Part shown: positions 34,516-42,856 of the stretch, one piece after another
Layout: the number at the start of each line of letters is the position of its first letter
Numbering within the stretch: the stretch's first letter is position 1
Origin: Pseudomonas sp. CFII64
GTDB lineage: Bacteria; Pseudomonadota; Gammaproteobacteria; Pseudomonadales; Pseudomonadaceae
Direction of reading: 5' to 3'
DNA length: 64,000 bases
Assembly (NCBI RefSeq): GCF_000416235.1
Contig: NZ_ATLO01000054.1
Span: forward strand, 41,979-105,978
Translations under genes and position numbers: made by a program
Notes under the pieces: generated by a model
What the model saw: the letters and a program-made list of their open reading frames with translations, nothing else
What the model was told of the DNA's origin: nothing
Database searches by the model: none

Positions 34516-34563
34516 TTATCGTTGACGTCCTTCGCAAACAAGCTCGCACACAAGTTCTGCCAC

Positions 34564-34592
34564 AAAAAAACCGGCCTGAGCCGGTTTTTTTA
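34564..34592. terminator. Rho-independent terminator for trxB
   Basis: AAAAAAACCGGC-CTGA-GCCGGTTTTTTT is a compact hairpin with A and T runs on both sides, so it works in either direction. It lies 17 bases after the trxB stop on the minus strand. Confidence 0.92.
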
Positions 34593-34608
34593 TTACCGCA
34601 AAACACTA

Positions 34609-35571
34609 TCAGAACGAGGCGTTGGCCAAACCGTCCAGATACCGTTCAACGTCCAGTGCTGCCATGCAACCCGCACCGGCCGAGGTGATCGCCTGACGGT
34701 AAACGTGGTCAGCCACGTCGCCCGCAGCGAAGACACCTTCCACGCTGGTAGCAGTCGCATTGCCTTCACGGCCGCCCTGCACAACCATGTAGCCGTCTTT
34801 CAACGCCAGTTGACCTTCAAACAACGAAGTGTTCGGCGTGTGACCAATAGCGATGAACACACCATCGACTTTCAGCTCATCGCTGCTGCCATCGTTGTTC
34901 TTCAAGCGAGCACCGGTCACGCCCATGTTGTCACCCAGGACTTCGTCCAGCGTGGCATTGAGCTTGAGCTCAATCTTGCCTTCGGCGACCCGCGCGTGCA
35001 GCTTGTCGATCAGGATCTTCTCGGCGCGAAAGGTTTCGCGCCGGTGTACCAGAGTCACCTTGCTGGCGATGTTGGCCAGGTACAGCGCCTCTTCAACAGC
35101 GGTGTTACCGCCGCCGACCACAGCCACTTCACGGTTGCGATAGAAGAAACCGTCACAGGTGGCGCAGGCGGAAACGCCTTTGCCCATGAACGCCTCTTCG
35201 GACGGCAGACCCAGATAGCGGGCGCTGGCGCCGGTGGCAATGATCAAGGCATCGCAGGTGTAAGTGCCGTTATCGCCCTTGAGGCTGAACGGTTTGCCGG
35301 CCAGATCGACCGCATTGATGTGGTCAAACACGATCTCGGTTTCAAACCGCTCGGCATGCTCACGCATGCGATCCATCAGCGCCGGGCCAGTAAGGCCATG
35401 CGGATCGCCGGGCCAGTTGTCGACTTCAGTGGTGGTGGTCAACTGGCCGCCGGACTGCATACCGGTGATCAACAGAGGCTTGAGGTTGGCGCGAGCGGCA
35501 TACACCGCAGCGCTGTAACCGGCAGGGCCGGAGCCGAGAATAATCACTCGGGAATGACGTACATCAGACAT
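34609..35571 (-). CDS. trxB: Thioredoxin reductase
   Basis: 320 residues. FAD motif GSGPAGYSAAVYAARANL, NADPH motif VAVVGGGNTAVEEAL, redox-active CATC in SACATCDGFFY, and C-terminal FAAGDVADHVYRQAITSAGAGCMAALD. It passes electrons from NADPH to thioredoxin and so to the peroxiredoxin encoded upstream. The two genes are 140 bases apart on the same strand. In P. aeruginosa the equivalent pair (ahpB-trxB2) is OxyR-controlled, and an OxyR-like site is present here. Confidence 0.95.
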   Translation of the reverse strand: MSDVRHSRVIILGSGPAGYSAAVYAARANLKPLLITGMQSGGQLTTTTEVDNWPGDPHGLTGPALMDRMREHAERFETEIVFDHINAVDLAGKPFSLKGDNGTYTCDALIIATGASARYLGLPSEEAFMGKGVSACATCDGFFYRNREVAVVGGGNTAVEEALYLANIASKVTLVHRRETFRAEKILIDKLHARVAEGKIELKLNATLDEVLGDNMGVTGARLKNNDGSSDELKVDGVFIAIGHTPNTSLFEGQLALKDGYMVVQGGREGNATATSVEGVFAAGDVADHVYRQAITSAGAGCMAALDVERYLDGLANASF

Positions 35572-35711
35572 GACACACTCCTATCGACCGACCATCTATG
35601 CCGTGGTCGGAACGGCTGGAATAAAAAAGGACCACCGAAAGCACTTGGGGAAGGCTCACAACACGGCAGTCCGGAAAAGGCTGTGGCTGCGACTCAAGCC
35701 GCAGCGACGGA

Positions 35712-36311
35712 TTACAGGCTGGTAGCGTTCTGCGCCAGGTAATCAGCAACGCCTTGAGCGTCGGCTTTCATGCCTTTTTGACCTGGACGCCAGCCGGCAG
35801 GGCAGACTTCGCCGTGCTCTTCAGTGAACTGTAGCGCTTCCACCAGACGCACCATGTCATCTACGTCACGACCCAACGGCAGGTTGTTCACAACCTGGTG
35901 CTGTACCACGCCTTCGCGGTCGATCAGGAACGATGCACGAAGGGCAACGCCATCATCGTGCTCGATGCCATAGGCGCGAGTGATTTCGTGTTTGACGTCG
36001 GCAACCATGGCGAACTGAACTTCACCAATGCCGCCCTTTTCCACCGGCGTGCTGCGCCAGGCGTAATGAGTAAACTGCGAATCGATGGAAACGCCAACCA
36101 CTTCAACGCCCAGATCGCGGAATTTAGCGATGCGGTTGTTGTGGGCGATGATTTCCGATGGGCATACGAAAGTGAAATCCAGCGGCCAGAAAAACAGCAC
36201 CACGTATTTGCCGCGCAGCGAAGAAAGCTTGAAGCTGTCGACGATGGAACCATCGCCCAATACGGCCGCTGCGTCGAAGTCCGGTGCCTGTTTGTTAACC
36301 AGTACGCTCAT
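35712..36311 (-). CDS. 2-Cys peroxiredoxin (AhpC/TSA family)
   Basis: 199 residues. The peroxidatic Cys is in DFTFVCPSE and the resolving Cys in GEVCPAGW, so this is a typical 2-Cys enzyme that reduces H2O2 and organic peroxides with thioredoxin. It corresponds in context to P. aeruginosa AhpB (beside trxB2 and a CysZ gene). GGGAG precedes the ATG at 36311; an in-frame start four codons upstream lacks support. An OxyR-like site is centred about 100 bases upstream. Confidence 0.93.
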   Translation of the reverse strand: MSVLVNKQAPDFDAAAVLGDGSIVDSFKLSSLRGKYVVLFFWPLDFTFVCPSEIIAHNNRIAKFRDLGVEVVGVSIDSQFTHYAWRSTPVEKGGIGEVQFAMVADVKHEITRAYGIEHDDGVALRASFLIDREGVVQHQVVNNLPLGRDVDDMVRLVEALQFTEEHGEVCPAGWRPGQKGMKADAQGVADYLAQNATSL

Positions 36312-36394
36312 GAAGTCTCCCAAGAGGTTCAGATTTAATAGGAAAGGGTGGATAAGTTGGCGTGCAGCTTATCGAGGGTGCCAAGATTAAGGAA

Positions 36395-36431
36395 ATATCG
36401 TTTCACAATCCACCTCATAGCCGGGGCCTAT
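36395..36431 (-). promoter_or_regulatory. OxyR binding site upstream of the peroxiredoxin gene
   Basis: The spaced motif reads ATAT-N7-CAAT-N7-ATAG-N7-CTAT, against the OxyR consensus ATAG-N7-CTAT-N7-ATAG-N7-CTAT. This is 14 of 16 positions with exact spacing. It is 84-120 bases upstream of the peroxiredoxin start and also upstream of cysZ on the other strand. Confidence 0.8.
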
Positions 36432-36506
36432 CCTGAGGCGTTGCTCCTTTCACCCCCGCACCAAAGCCGGTAAGGTCGGCGGGTTTACCACTGATCGGAG
36501 GCTGCC

Positions 36507-37262
36507 ATGCCTGCTCCTGTTCTCTCAGGCCCGCAATACCTGCGCGAAGGCTTGAAGCTGATCCTCAGCCCCGGCTTGCGCCTGTTCGTCCTGCTTCCGC
36601 TGGGCATCAATTTGTTACTGTTTATCGGCCTGATCTATCTGGCCATGCATCAGTTCGGCATGTGGGTAGATGCGTTCATGCCAGAGCTGCCCAGCTGGCT
36701 GAGCTTCCTCGATTACATCCTGTGGCCATTGTTCGTCACGTTAGTGGTGCTGATGGTGTTCTTCACCTTCACCATGATCGCCAACATAATCGCCGCGCCG
36801 TTCAATGGCTTCCTGGCGGAAAAAGTCGAAGTCGTGCTGCGCGGCACCGACGACTTCCCCGCCTTCAGCTGGGGCGAACTGGTTGCGATGGTGCCGCGCA
36901 CCTTTGGCCGGGAAATGCGCAAGCTGGGCTACTTCCTCCCACGCGCCATCGGGCTGTTCATTTTGTCGTTCATTCCGGTCGTCAACCTGGTCGCCGCGCC
37001 GCTGTGGCTATTGTTCGGCGTGTGGATGATGGCCATCCAGTACATCGACTACCCGGCGGATAACCACAAACTGGGCTGGAACGAAATGCTCGCCTGGCTG
37101 CGTTCCAAACGCTGGCAGAGCCTGAGCTTCGGCGGGATTGTGTATCTGGTGCTGCTGATTCCTGTGGTCAACCTCCTGATGATGCCCGCCGCCGTTGCCG
37201 GTGCGACATTGTTTTGGGTTCGGGAGCGTGGAGCTGAGGCGTTATTGACGCAGAAGGCGTAA
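36507..37262 (+). CDS. cysZ: Sulfate transporter CysZ
   Basis: 251 residues with the CysZ/EI24 pattern of hydrophobic segments (LRLFVLLPLGINLLLFIGLIYL, WPLFVTLVVLMVFFTFTMIAN, LFILSFIPVVNLVAAPLWLLFGVW, IVYLVLLIPVVNLLMMPAAVAG) and the family block QYIDYPADNHKLGW. It imports sulfate for cysteine synthesis. GGAGGC sits before the ATG. It is divergent from the peroxiredoxin gene and followed by a terminator. Confidence 0.9.
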   Translation: MPAPVLSGPQYLREGLKLILSPGLRLFVLLPLGINLLLFIGLIYLAMHQFGMWVDAFMPELPSWLSFLDYILWPLFVTLVVLMVFFTFTMIANIIAAPFNGFLAEKVEVVLRGTDDFPAFSWGELVAMVPRTFGREMRKLGYFLPRAIGLFILSFIPVVNLVAAPLWLLFGVWMMAIQYIDYPADNHKLGWNEMLAWLRSKRWQSLSFGGIVYLVLLIPVVNLLMMPAAVAGATLFWVRERGAEALLTQKA

Positions 37263-37267
37263 TTGAA

Positions 37268-37292
37268 CAAGGCCCTGAGAAGGGCCTTTTTA
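37268..37292 (+). terminator. Rho-independent terminator of cysZ
   Basis: AAGGCCC-TGAGA-AGGGCCTT hairpin followed by TTTAAT, six bases after the cysZ stop. Confidence 0.9.
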
Positions 37293-37584
37293 ATCAATGC
37301 CACTAATTACCGAAATATAAATAAAAGATAAGTCCTACAAGTAAAACTCTCACATCTTACTTAATCGACGATAACGGCATTAATAGCGTGCGGCAAACAT
37401 TTGCCAGCACGGGCAATAAGTTGCCCCTCGGTATCTCCACACTTGTTTGCAGAGTGTTTTCGCATGACTTACAAAAGGTATCGCTTCACCCTTGAAAATA
37501 TTAGCCGGACATCGATAAATTTTTCTTCACATCGTATTGGCATCGTTGTTGCTATCTCTCATTTCAAACAACAATGAAGAGACC
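37293..37584. other. AT-rich intergenic region
   Basis: 292 bases with clearly lower GC than the flanks. No gene is supported. It contains TTGCCAGCACGGGCAATAAGTTGCCC, a short imperfect hairpin near 37401-37426, and probably the promoter of the following small gene. No hrp box (GGAACC with CCAC) was found. Confidence 0.4.
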
Positions 37585-37887
37585 ATGCTCATGAACGTCA
37601 ACATCCAGCCCGATCACGCAACTGTGATTGCGAAATCAGCACCTGTCGCTCGCGGACAATCACCGGTAACGGAATCAATGCCTTTCTCGCAGATACTAAA
37701 GGAGGCAACGAGAACGGCGACCCCGATAAAGCCAGAACCCGCAAGCTTGTCCCGATTGATCAAACCCCGCTCGCCGCTGGAATTGAAGAGTCTCAACTCG
37801 ACAAACGTCATCCATAAACCTCAACCCGCAGCACTGGAGCGAACAGCTGAATCGCGCCTTCTACCGTTTGCCTTGAGTAATCATTAA
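37585..37887 (+). CDS. Small hypothetical protein with N-terminal module shared with the next gene
   Basis: 100 residues, with no signal peptide or membrane segment. NIQ near the start and PFSQILKEATRTAT at about residues 33-46 match NIQ and QFNQVLKEATSAT at similar places in the next protein. The rest is proline, serine and leucine rich and looks disordered, ending FALSNH. A GAAGAGACC site precedes ATG 37585; ATG 37591 is also possible. It may be a truncated relative of its neighbour that keeps only the leader. No function can be assigned. Confidence 0.6.
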   Translation: MLMNVNIQPDHATVIAKSAPVARGQSPVTESMPFSQILKEATRTATPIKPEPASLSRLIKPRSPLELKSLNSTNVIHKPQPAALERTAESRLLPFALSNH

Positions 37888-37934
37888 GCAAACTATGATG
37901 CGATGCACATCGGCAAGCTATGTGAGAGAACACG

Positions 37935-38438
37935 ATGAATATCTATTCAAATATCCAGGTAGGTTCTGTAGGCGACTCGGCTGCTACCTCAAGGCGCGAT
38001 ACCGCTGCCAAAATGACCGGGAACAGCGGTTTGCAATTCAATCAAGTCCTTAAAGAAGCTACATCCGCAACACAGCAGCGCCGAAGCCCGGCAGGCGCAG
38101 TTACGAATTTAGAAATGAGAAACCGCATGCTGGAAATTGCACGATCTAACCCATCCGACGCTTCGGAATTAGCATTTGGCTTCGCCCATAATTCTTTAAA
38201 CATGGAGCTTCTGGATGTGTCCGACAGGCCTAACATAAGATACTCCGCAACTGGAGAACTCGTCAGCTCTGAAACCTCGAGATATTTTGCGGAGATTAGA
38301 TCCGCCATGCAAAAGGAACGGGCTGGTCTTTATCAGTCCGAACTGGAAAAGGGTACGCCCCCTTCAGAGATACTGGAAAAAATTTTCGACTTCAATGACA
38401 CGATGCCGACCAGGTTTCTGGAAATGGCTGGATGGTGA
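37935..38438 (+). CDS. Hypothetical protein with shared N-terminal leader and helical C-terminal domain
   Basis: 167 residues. The first 55 are Ser/Thr/Gly rich and flexible and end in the shared LQFNQVLKEATSAT motif. A more structured region follows (NLEMRNRMLEIARSNPSDASELAFGFAH, SRYFAEIRSAMQKERAGLYQSELEKG), then a Phe/Asp-rich end. A flexible leader ahead of a folded part is seen in type III and flagellar export substrates, but that is only an analogy. A GAGAGAA site precedes the ATG. The gene has lower GC and codon choice unlike the core genes around. Nearest neighbour downstream is a FlhE-like protein. Confidence 0.68.
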   Translation: MNIYSNIQVGSVGDSAATSRRDTAAKMTGNSGLQFNQVLKEATSATQQRRSPAGAVTNLEMRNRMLEIARSNPSDASELAFGFAHNSLNMELLDVSDRPNIRYSATGELVSSETSRYFAEIRSAMQKERAGLYQSELEKGTPPSEILEKIFDFNDTMPTRFLEMAGW

Positions 38439-38445
38439 AGTCTGA

Positions 38446-38476
38446 TCACGCTCACACACCCGGTGCGTGAGCGTGA
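38446..38476. terminator. Perfect 10-bp inverted repeat between convergent genes
   Basis: TCACGCTCAC and GTGAGCGTGA, separated by 11 bases, form a strong hairpin eight bases after the stop of the gene ending at 38438 and just before the end of the FlhE-like gene. There is no U-tract, so it may be a terminator for both genes or an RNA-end stabiliser. Confidence 0.6.
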
Positions 38477-38483
38477 GTCAACA

Positions 38484-38903
38484 TTACCAACTAACAGTGA
38501 TCCGTCCTATTTGGGCGGCCGCCGGCGCTGGTCCATCTGGCGACAATTGCAACTCGTAGTAAAATGGCCCACTGGCAAGTTGATTATTGAACACACGAGA
38601 GGAACCGAGACGGACTCTTGATACGTCTATACATCGAGTTGGCGTTTGACACAAATTAACCCTCAACCCCCTCGGCCAACCTTGCACATTCCAATTCCAG
38701 CTCACACTTTTAATAATCTGCCCCTCCCTTGGAGCGCCCAGCGCGGGAAGTTGGGCGGTATAAACATAACCTTTTGAATGTAGCACAGGCAATCTGACCT
38801 CAGAGGCATAGCTACCCGCCGATGCATTCTGAGAGCCAAATACAACAGCAAGAGCGACTGCTGCAGACATGAGAGTGCCGTTCAACTGTTTAAAGTTTTT
38901 CAT
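38484..38903 (-). CDS. Secreted FlhE-like protein
   Basis: 139 residues. A signal peptide (MKNFKQLNGTLMSAAVALAVVFG) is predicted to be cleaved after QNASA. The mature part has SVSWNWNVQGWPRGLRVNLCQTPTRCIDVSRV, resembling the central GLRVRLC..SRCVEL region of the periplasmic flagellar protein FlhE, with two cysteines that could form a disulfide. FlhE in enterics is thought to limit proton leak through the flagellar export gate. Here it is far from flagellar genes. AGGAAC precedes ATG 38903. The family call is by motif only. Confidence 0.6.
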   Translation of the reverse strand: MKNFKQLNGTLMSAAVALAVVFGSQNASAGSYASEVRLPVLHSKGYVYTAQLPALGAPREGQIIKSVSWNWNVQGWPRGLRVNLCQTPTRCIDVSRVRLGSSRVFNNQLASGPFYYELQLSPDGPAPAAAQIGRITVSW

Positions 38904-39241
38904 TGTTTTGTTCCTGAGTAATGGGAAGCGATTCAAAGCCCGACCAATGTCGAGACAGTGAATTCGCAAACTATCGCTAGCCGTGTGCTAATCGATAGTT
39001 CGACGTTACTCAGGACGCAATCAGCGTCAACACTACAAAGTTATATAAAACCACTTACAGAAACGTCCTACTCTCGCATCGGAACAAAGGCTTAGAGCCT
39101 TGTAGTCCTTCGAAATATCGCACTAACGATCACATCGGTTTTAAGCCTGCTAACCGCTATCCCAAGCGATCAAAACCCACCGTCACAAATCCATCATCCC
39201 GCCGCCACATAACCGAAATCATCGCGGCCGACACTGGCTCT
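38904..39241. other. Intergenic region with an inverted repeat
   Basis: 338 bases between the divergent FlhE-like and glycosyltransferase genes. AACTATCG (38969-38976) and CGATAGTT (38993-39000) form an 8-bp inverted repeat, with inner TAG/CTA extending it. A TTATATAA sequence near 39040 could be a promoter element for the FlhE-like gene. No gene is supported here. Confidence 0.45.
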
Positions 39242-40414
39242 ATGAGCACATCCATGCGTATCACCTTCATCACCGAAACCTTCGCTCCCGAGATCAATGG
39301 CGTTGCCAATACCCTGGCGCGGTTGTGTGACGGGTTGCGTGTGTTGGGCCACCGAATCGAGTTGGTGCGGCCCCGGCAGAGCCAGGATGAGGGGCCCGCG
39401 GCGGAAGATGTGGTGCTGACACGCGGCTGGCCGATTCCGGGTTATCCGGGCCTGCAATGGGGGCATTCGTCGATGCACAAATTGCTGCGACGCTGGCAGC
39501 GGCAGCGGCCGGACGTGTTGTACATCGCCACCGAGGGTCCGCTGGGATTATCAGCGCTCAGGGCTGCGCGGCGATTGGGGATTGCCGTGGTCAGTGGTTT
39601 TCACACCAACTTTGCGCAATACACCCATCAATACGGCCTGGGTTGCATCGCCCGCCTGCTCACCCATTATCTGCGTTGGTTTCACAACCGCTCCCGGGTG
39701 ACGCTGGTGCCGAGTATCAGTCAGAAAATGGAGCTTGAGCGACGCGGCTTCGAGCGTATCGAATTGTTGTCCAGAGGCGTCGACAGCCAGCTGTTTCATC
39801 CCTCGCGACGCTCCCAGGCCCTGCGCGAACGCTGGGGGCTGCAAGCCGGTGACACGGCGATATTGCATGTGGGCAGGCTGGCGCCGGAAAAAAACCTGAG
39901 GCTGCTCAAGTCAACCTTCGAAGCGCTGAAAACCCGATACCCGCGACGGCATTTGAAGTTGATTGTGGTGGGCGACGGGCCTGAGCGCGCAATGCTGGAA
40001 GAGCAACTGCCCGAGGCGGTTTTTTGCGGCACGCAGCGTGGCGAAGAGCTGGCGACCCATTACGCGTCGGCGGATGTATTTCTCTTTCCCAGCATGACCG
40101 AGACATTTGGCAATGTGGTGCTGGAAGCGCTGGCGTCGGGCCTCGGCGTCGTGGCATACGACGAAGCGGCAGCCGGCCAGCACATTCGTCACGGCCATAA
40201 CGGCGCGCTGGCCATGCCGGGCGATGAAGAAGCGTTCATTGATGCCGCCTGCTGGCTGCTCGATGACAGCGAAACCCTGCGCCGGGTTCGCCTCAACGCC
40301 CGTCAACATGCCAGTCGTCAGGGTTGGGGCGCGATCATCGATCTGTTCGAGCGCCAACTTCGCAACGCCTGCGCAGCGTCCGAGTTACAAGCAGTCCCGC
40401 ACGTGCAGCGCTGA
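39242..40414 (+). CDS. Glycosyltransferase family 4 (GT-B), mannosyltransferase-like
   Basis: 390 residues of the GT-B fold. MRITFITETFAPEINGVANTLARL gives the N-terminal donor-free domain; GRLAPEKNLRLLKSTF and the E-x7-E motif in TETFGNVVLEALASGLGVVAYD mark the nucleotide-sugar domain. Similar proteins (MgtA/PimB-like) transfer mannose or glucose to lipid carriers at the cytoplasmic membrane. The substrate is unknown. The start could be 39242 or the ATG at 39254, which better matches family starts; neither has a clear ribosome binding site. It stands alone. Confidence 0.85.
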   Translation: MSTSMRITFITETFAPEINGVANTLARLCDGLRVLGHRIELVRPRQSQDEGPAAEDVVLTRGWPIPGYPGLQWGHSSMHKLLRRWQRQRPDVLYIATEGPLGLSALRAARRLGIAVVSGFHTNFAQYTHQYGLGCIARLLTHYLRWFHNRSRVTLVPSISQKMELERRGFERIELLSRGVDSQLFHPSRRSQALRERWGLQAGDTAILHVGRLAPEKNLRLLKSTFEALKTRYPRRHLKLIVVGDGPERAMLEEQLPEAVFCGTQRGEELATHYASADVFLFPSMTETFGNVVLEALASGLGVVAYDEAAAGQHIRHGHNGALAMPGDEEAFIDAACWLLDDSETLRRVRLNARQHASRQGWGAIIDLFERQLRNACAASELQAVPHVQR

Positions 40415-40460
40415 CGCTCCCCGCGCCAATCCGGCCGCGCGGGGAGTATCACCTGTTGAC

Positions 40461-41564
40461 TCAGACCAGCGTGGTCAGCGCTTCGCGGCTGAACGGCAAG
40501 ATGTCCTGCTCGCGGCCGTCACGCACCTTCACGGCCCAGTCAGGGTCAACCAACAAGGCGCGGCCCACTGCCACCAGATCAAATTCATCGTCACCCAATC
40601 GCTGCAAGAGGTTCTCCAGACTTGCCGGCTGCGCGATCTTGTCGGTGTTGACCATGAATTGCAGGAACTCGCCATCCAGCCCGACACTGCCAACGGTGAT
40701 CGTCGGTTTGCCGGTGAGTTTGCGGGTCCAGCCGGCAAGATTGAGGTCAGAGCCGTCAAACTCGGGCTCCCAGAAACGCCGTGTTGAACAGTGGAAAATA
40801 TCCACGCCCGCGTCGGAAAGTGGCTTGAGGAATTCTGCCAAGCCTTCCGGCGTCTGCACCAGGCGCGCGCTGTAATCCTGCTGCTTCCACTGGGAAAAAC
40901 GGAAGATGATTGGATAGTCATTTCCTACAGCCGCACGGACTGCTTCGATCAGCTCGACGGCGAAACGCGAGCGATTGGCCAGGCTGCCACCGTACTCATC
41001 GGTGCGCTGATTGGTCCCTTCCCAAAAGAACTGATCCACCAGATAACCATGAGCGCCGTGGATCTCCACGCCATCCATGCCAATGGCCTGCGCATCCTTG
41101 GCGGCCTGGGCGAACGCGCCAATTACCTCGTCGATATCCTGTTTGCTCATGCCGTGGACCACGACATTGCCATCCTTGAGTTTTTCCATCGGACCGTACG
41201 CCGGAACGCTGCCATCCGGTTCAGAGCCCAAGCGGCGAACTGCGCCCACATGCCAGAGTTGCGGAACGATCTTGCCGCCTTCGGCATGTACCGCTTCGAC
41301 CACTTTTTTCCAGCCGGCCAAGGGTGCCTCACCGAAAAACTGCGGCACATTCGGATAACCGTTGGACGCCTTGTGGTTGATGGTCGTGCCTTCGGTAATG
41401 ATCAAGCCAACCCCTGCCGCAGCGCGACGGCGGTAGTATTCGATCACCTTGGAATTGGGCACATGACCCGGGGAAAAGGAGCGCGTCATCGGCGCCATGA
41501 CGACCCGCGACGTCAAACTCAAGCTGCCTAACTGAAAGGGTTTGAACAGGGCTTTTACCGGCAT
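40461..41564 (-). CDS. NADH:flavin oxidoreductase (Old Yellow Enzyme family)
   Basis: 367 residues of a TIM-barrel FMN enzyme. VVMAPMTRSFS at the start, PQLWHVGA, the active pair in VEIHGAHGYLVDQFFW (H..H) and VAVGRALLVDPDW for FMN phosphate binding are seen. It reduces activated alkenes, quinones or nitro compounds with NAD(P)H. The His/His pair, rather than His/Asn, resembles the YqjM-type branch. The gene is isolated, with no regulator beside it. Confidence 0.9.
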   Translation of the reverse strand: MPVKALFKPFQLGSLSLTSRVVMAPMTRSFSPGHVPNSKVIEYYRRRAAAGVGLIITEGTTINHKASNGYPNVPQFFGEAPLAGWKKVVEAVHAEGGKIVPQLWHVGAVRRLGSEPDGSVPAYGPMEKLKDGNVVVHGMSKQDIDEVIGAFAQAAKDAQAIGMDGVEIHGAHGYLVDQFFWEGTNQRTDEYGGSLANRSRFAVELIEAVRAAVGNDYPIIFRFSQWKQQDYSARLVQTPEGLAEFLKPLSDAGVDIFHCSTRRFWEPEFDGSDLNLAGWTRKLTGKPTITVGSVGLDGEFLQFMVNTDKIAQPASLENLLQRLGDDEFDLVAVGRALLVDPDWAVKVRDGREQDILPFSREALTTLV

Positions 41565-41771
41565 GCAAATGTCCTCGGACGAATGAATGGTCTCCAGACG
41601 TCGCGTGATTCGGACTGTCGGTGGAAACGTAGGCGCCCAGCATAGAGCGGTCTACAAAAGACAGCCCACTACTATTGATCTGAGTGATTTTGCAACAGAA
41701 GGGTCAGGACAGACCCTTGGAGGAATGAGGCGGCCGGATAGACGAAGCAGTCACCCGGCGAAGCGCTTGAA

Positions 41772-42254
41772 TCAGGCCAGGGCCTTTTCAATCGCAGTGA
41801 TGACTGCGGCATCATCCGGTGCGGTGCGTGGCGAGAAACGTGCAAGCACGCGGCCATCCTTGCCCACCAGGAATTTTTCGAAGTTCCAGGTGATGTCGCC
41901 AGGAAACTCCGCGCCTTCACCCGCCAACAGGCGATACAGCGAGTGACGATGCTGGCCATTGACTTCAAGCTTGTCGGCCAAGGGGAACGTCACGCCATAA
42001 TTAAGGCTGCAGAATTCCTGAATCTCCTGCTGGGTGCCCGGTTCCTGGCCTGCAAACTGGTTGCAGGGCAAGCCCAGCACACTGAAGCCTTTATCCTTGT
42101 ACTGCTGATAGAGGTTCTCGAGCGCCGCATATTGAGGCGTCAAACCGCATTTGGAAGCCACATTGACGACCAGAACCACTTGCCCCTTGAACGGCGAGAG
42201 CGGCAGTTCCTGACCATCCAGAGCTTTCAGTTTCAAGTCGTGAAAAGCACTCAT
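41772..42254 (-). CDS. Glutathione peroxidase (BtuE-type)
   Basis: 160 residues. Peroxidatic Cys in NVASKCGLTPQY, Gln in LPCNQFAGQEPG and Trp-Asn in ITWNFEKFLV complete the catalytic set. It reduces hydroperoxides using thioredoxin or glutathione. The neighbouring oxidoreductase genes are not in an obvious operon. AGGAAG precedes the ATG at 42254. Confidence 0.93.
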   Translation of the reverse strand: MSAFHDLKLKALDGQELPLSPFKGQVVLVVNVASKCGLTPQYAALENLYQQYKDKGFSVLGLPCNQFAGQEPGTQQEIQEFCSLNYGVTFPLADKLEVNGQHRHSLYRLLAGEGAEFPGDITWNFEKFLVGKDGRVLARFSPRTAPDDAAVITAIEKALA

Positions 42255-42370
42255 GACAACTTCCTTATGGCAGCGGACTAAAAAGGCGCCTCACCAGGCG
42301 GCACAGAACATAATGTTCTCGCTGAACCTGCCGAAGCGCCTTGCCAGCTTTGTGAGCTTAGCAGCACAAA

Positions 42371-42856
42371 TCAGTGGTGATGGCCGCCTTCGCCATGCAC
42401 GTGACCATGAGCAACTTCTTCCTGACTGGCGTCACGGATATCAACAATTTTCACGTCGAAGTGCAGACGCTGACCCGCCAACGGATGGTTGCCGTCAACG
42501 GTGACATCGTCGCCATCCAGGTCGCGAATGGTCACGATCTGCATGCTGCCGTCCGGGCCGGATGCGTGGAACTGCATGCCGACTTCAAGTTCGTCGACAC
42601 CTTCGAACATGCTGCGGCTCAGGGTGCTGACCAGTTCTGCGGAGTATTCGCCGTAGGCGTCTTCCGGTTCGATGGAAACTTTCAGTTCGTCACCGACGTT
42701 TTTGCCATCCAGAGCCTTTTCCAGGCCCGGAATGATATTACCTGCACCTTGCAGGTAGACCAGCGACGCGCCACCGGCGGAGCTGTCGATGACCTCACCA
42801 GCGTCGTTGGTCAGGGTATAGTCGATGGAGACAGCCTTATTGGCGGCGATCGGCAT
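42371..42856 (-). CDS. slyD: FKBP-type peptidyl-prolyl isomerase SlyD
   Basis: 161 residues. The FKBP domain is split by an insert-in-flap region (SIEPEDAYGEYSAELVSTLSR), and the chain ends in a His-rich tail (HGHVHGEGGHHH) that can bind nickel. SlyD is a cytosolic folding helper and metallochaperone. The ATG at 42856 shares its CATG with the ATG of the divergent DUF3565 gene. The AGG element is rather far upstream. Confidence 0.92.
   Translation of the reverse strand: MPIAANKAVSIDYTLTNDAGEVIDSSAGGASLVYLQGAGNIIPGLEKALDGKNVGDELKVSIEPEDAYGEYSAELVSTLSRSMFEGVDELEVGMQFHASGPDGSMQIVTIRDLDGDDVTVDGNHPLAGQRLHFDVKIVDIRDASQEEVAHGHVHGEGGHHH

Larger units (their letters stand above)
33231..34563. repeat. 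1.3-kb non-coding region built of repeated elements
   Basis: No real gene was found between the HopJ-like gene and trxB. The stretch holds GCGAGCAAGCTCGC palindromes (near 33258, 33331, 33867 and 34105), a fourfold CTCTGG hexamer run (33507-33530), two near-identical 313-base direct copies (33535-33847 and 34203-34515) and a diverged inverted third copy (about 33925-34105). Long open frames in this area arise from the repeats and are not conserved proteins. Confidence 0.85.

Noticed and set aside
33532..34688. Several long open frames on both strands in the repeat region
   Set aside because: They encode the same peptides because of the repeats, have no ribosome binding sites and overlap each other in many frames.
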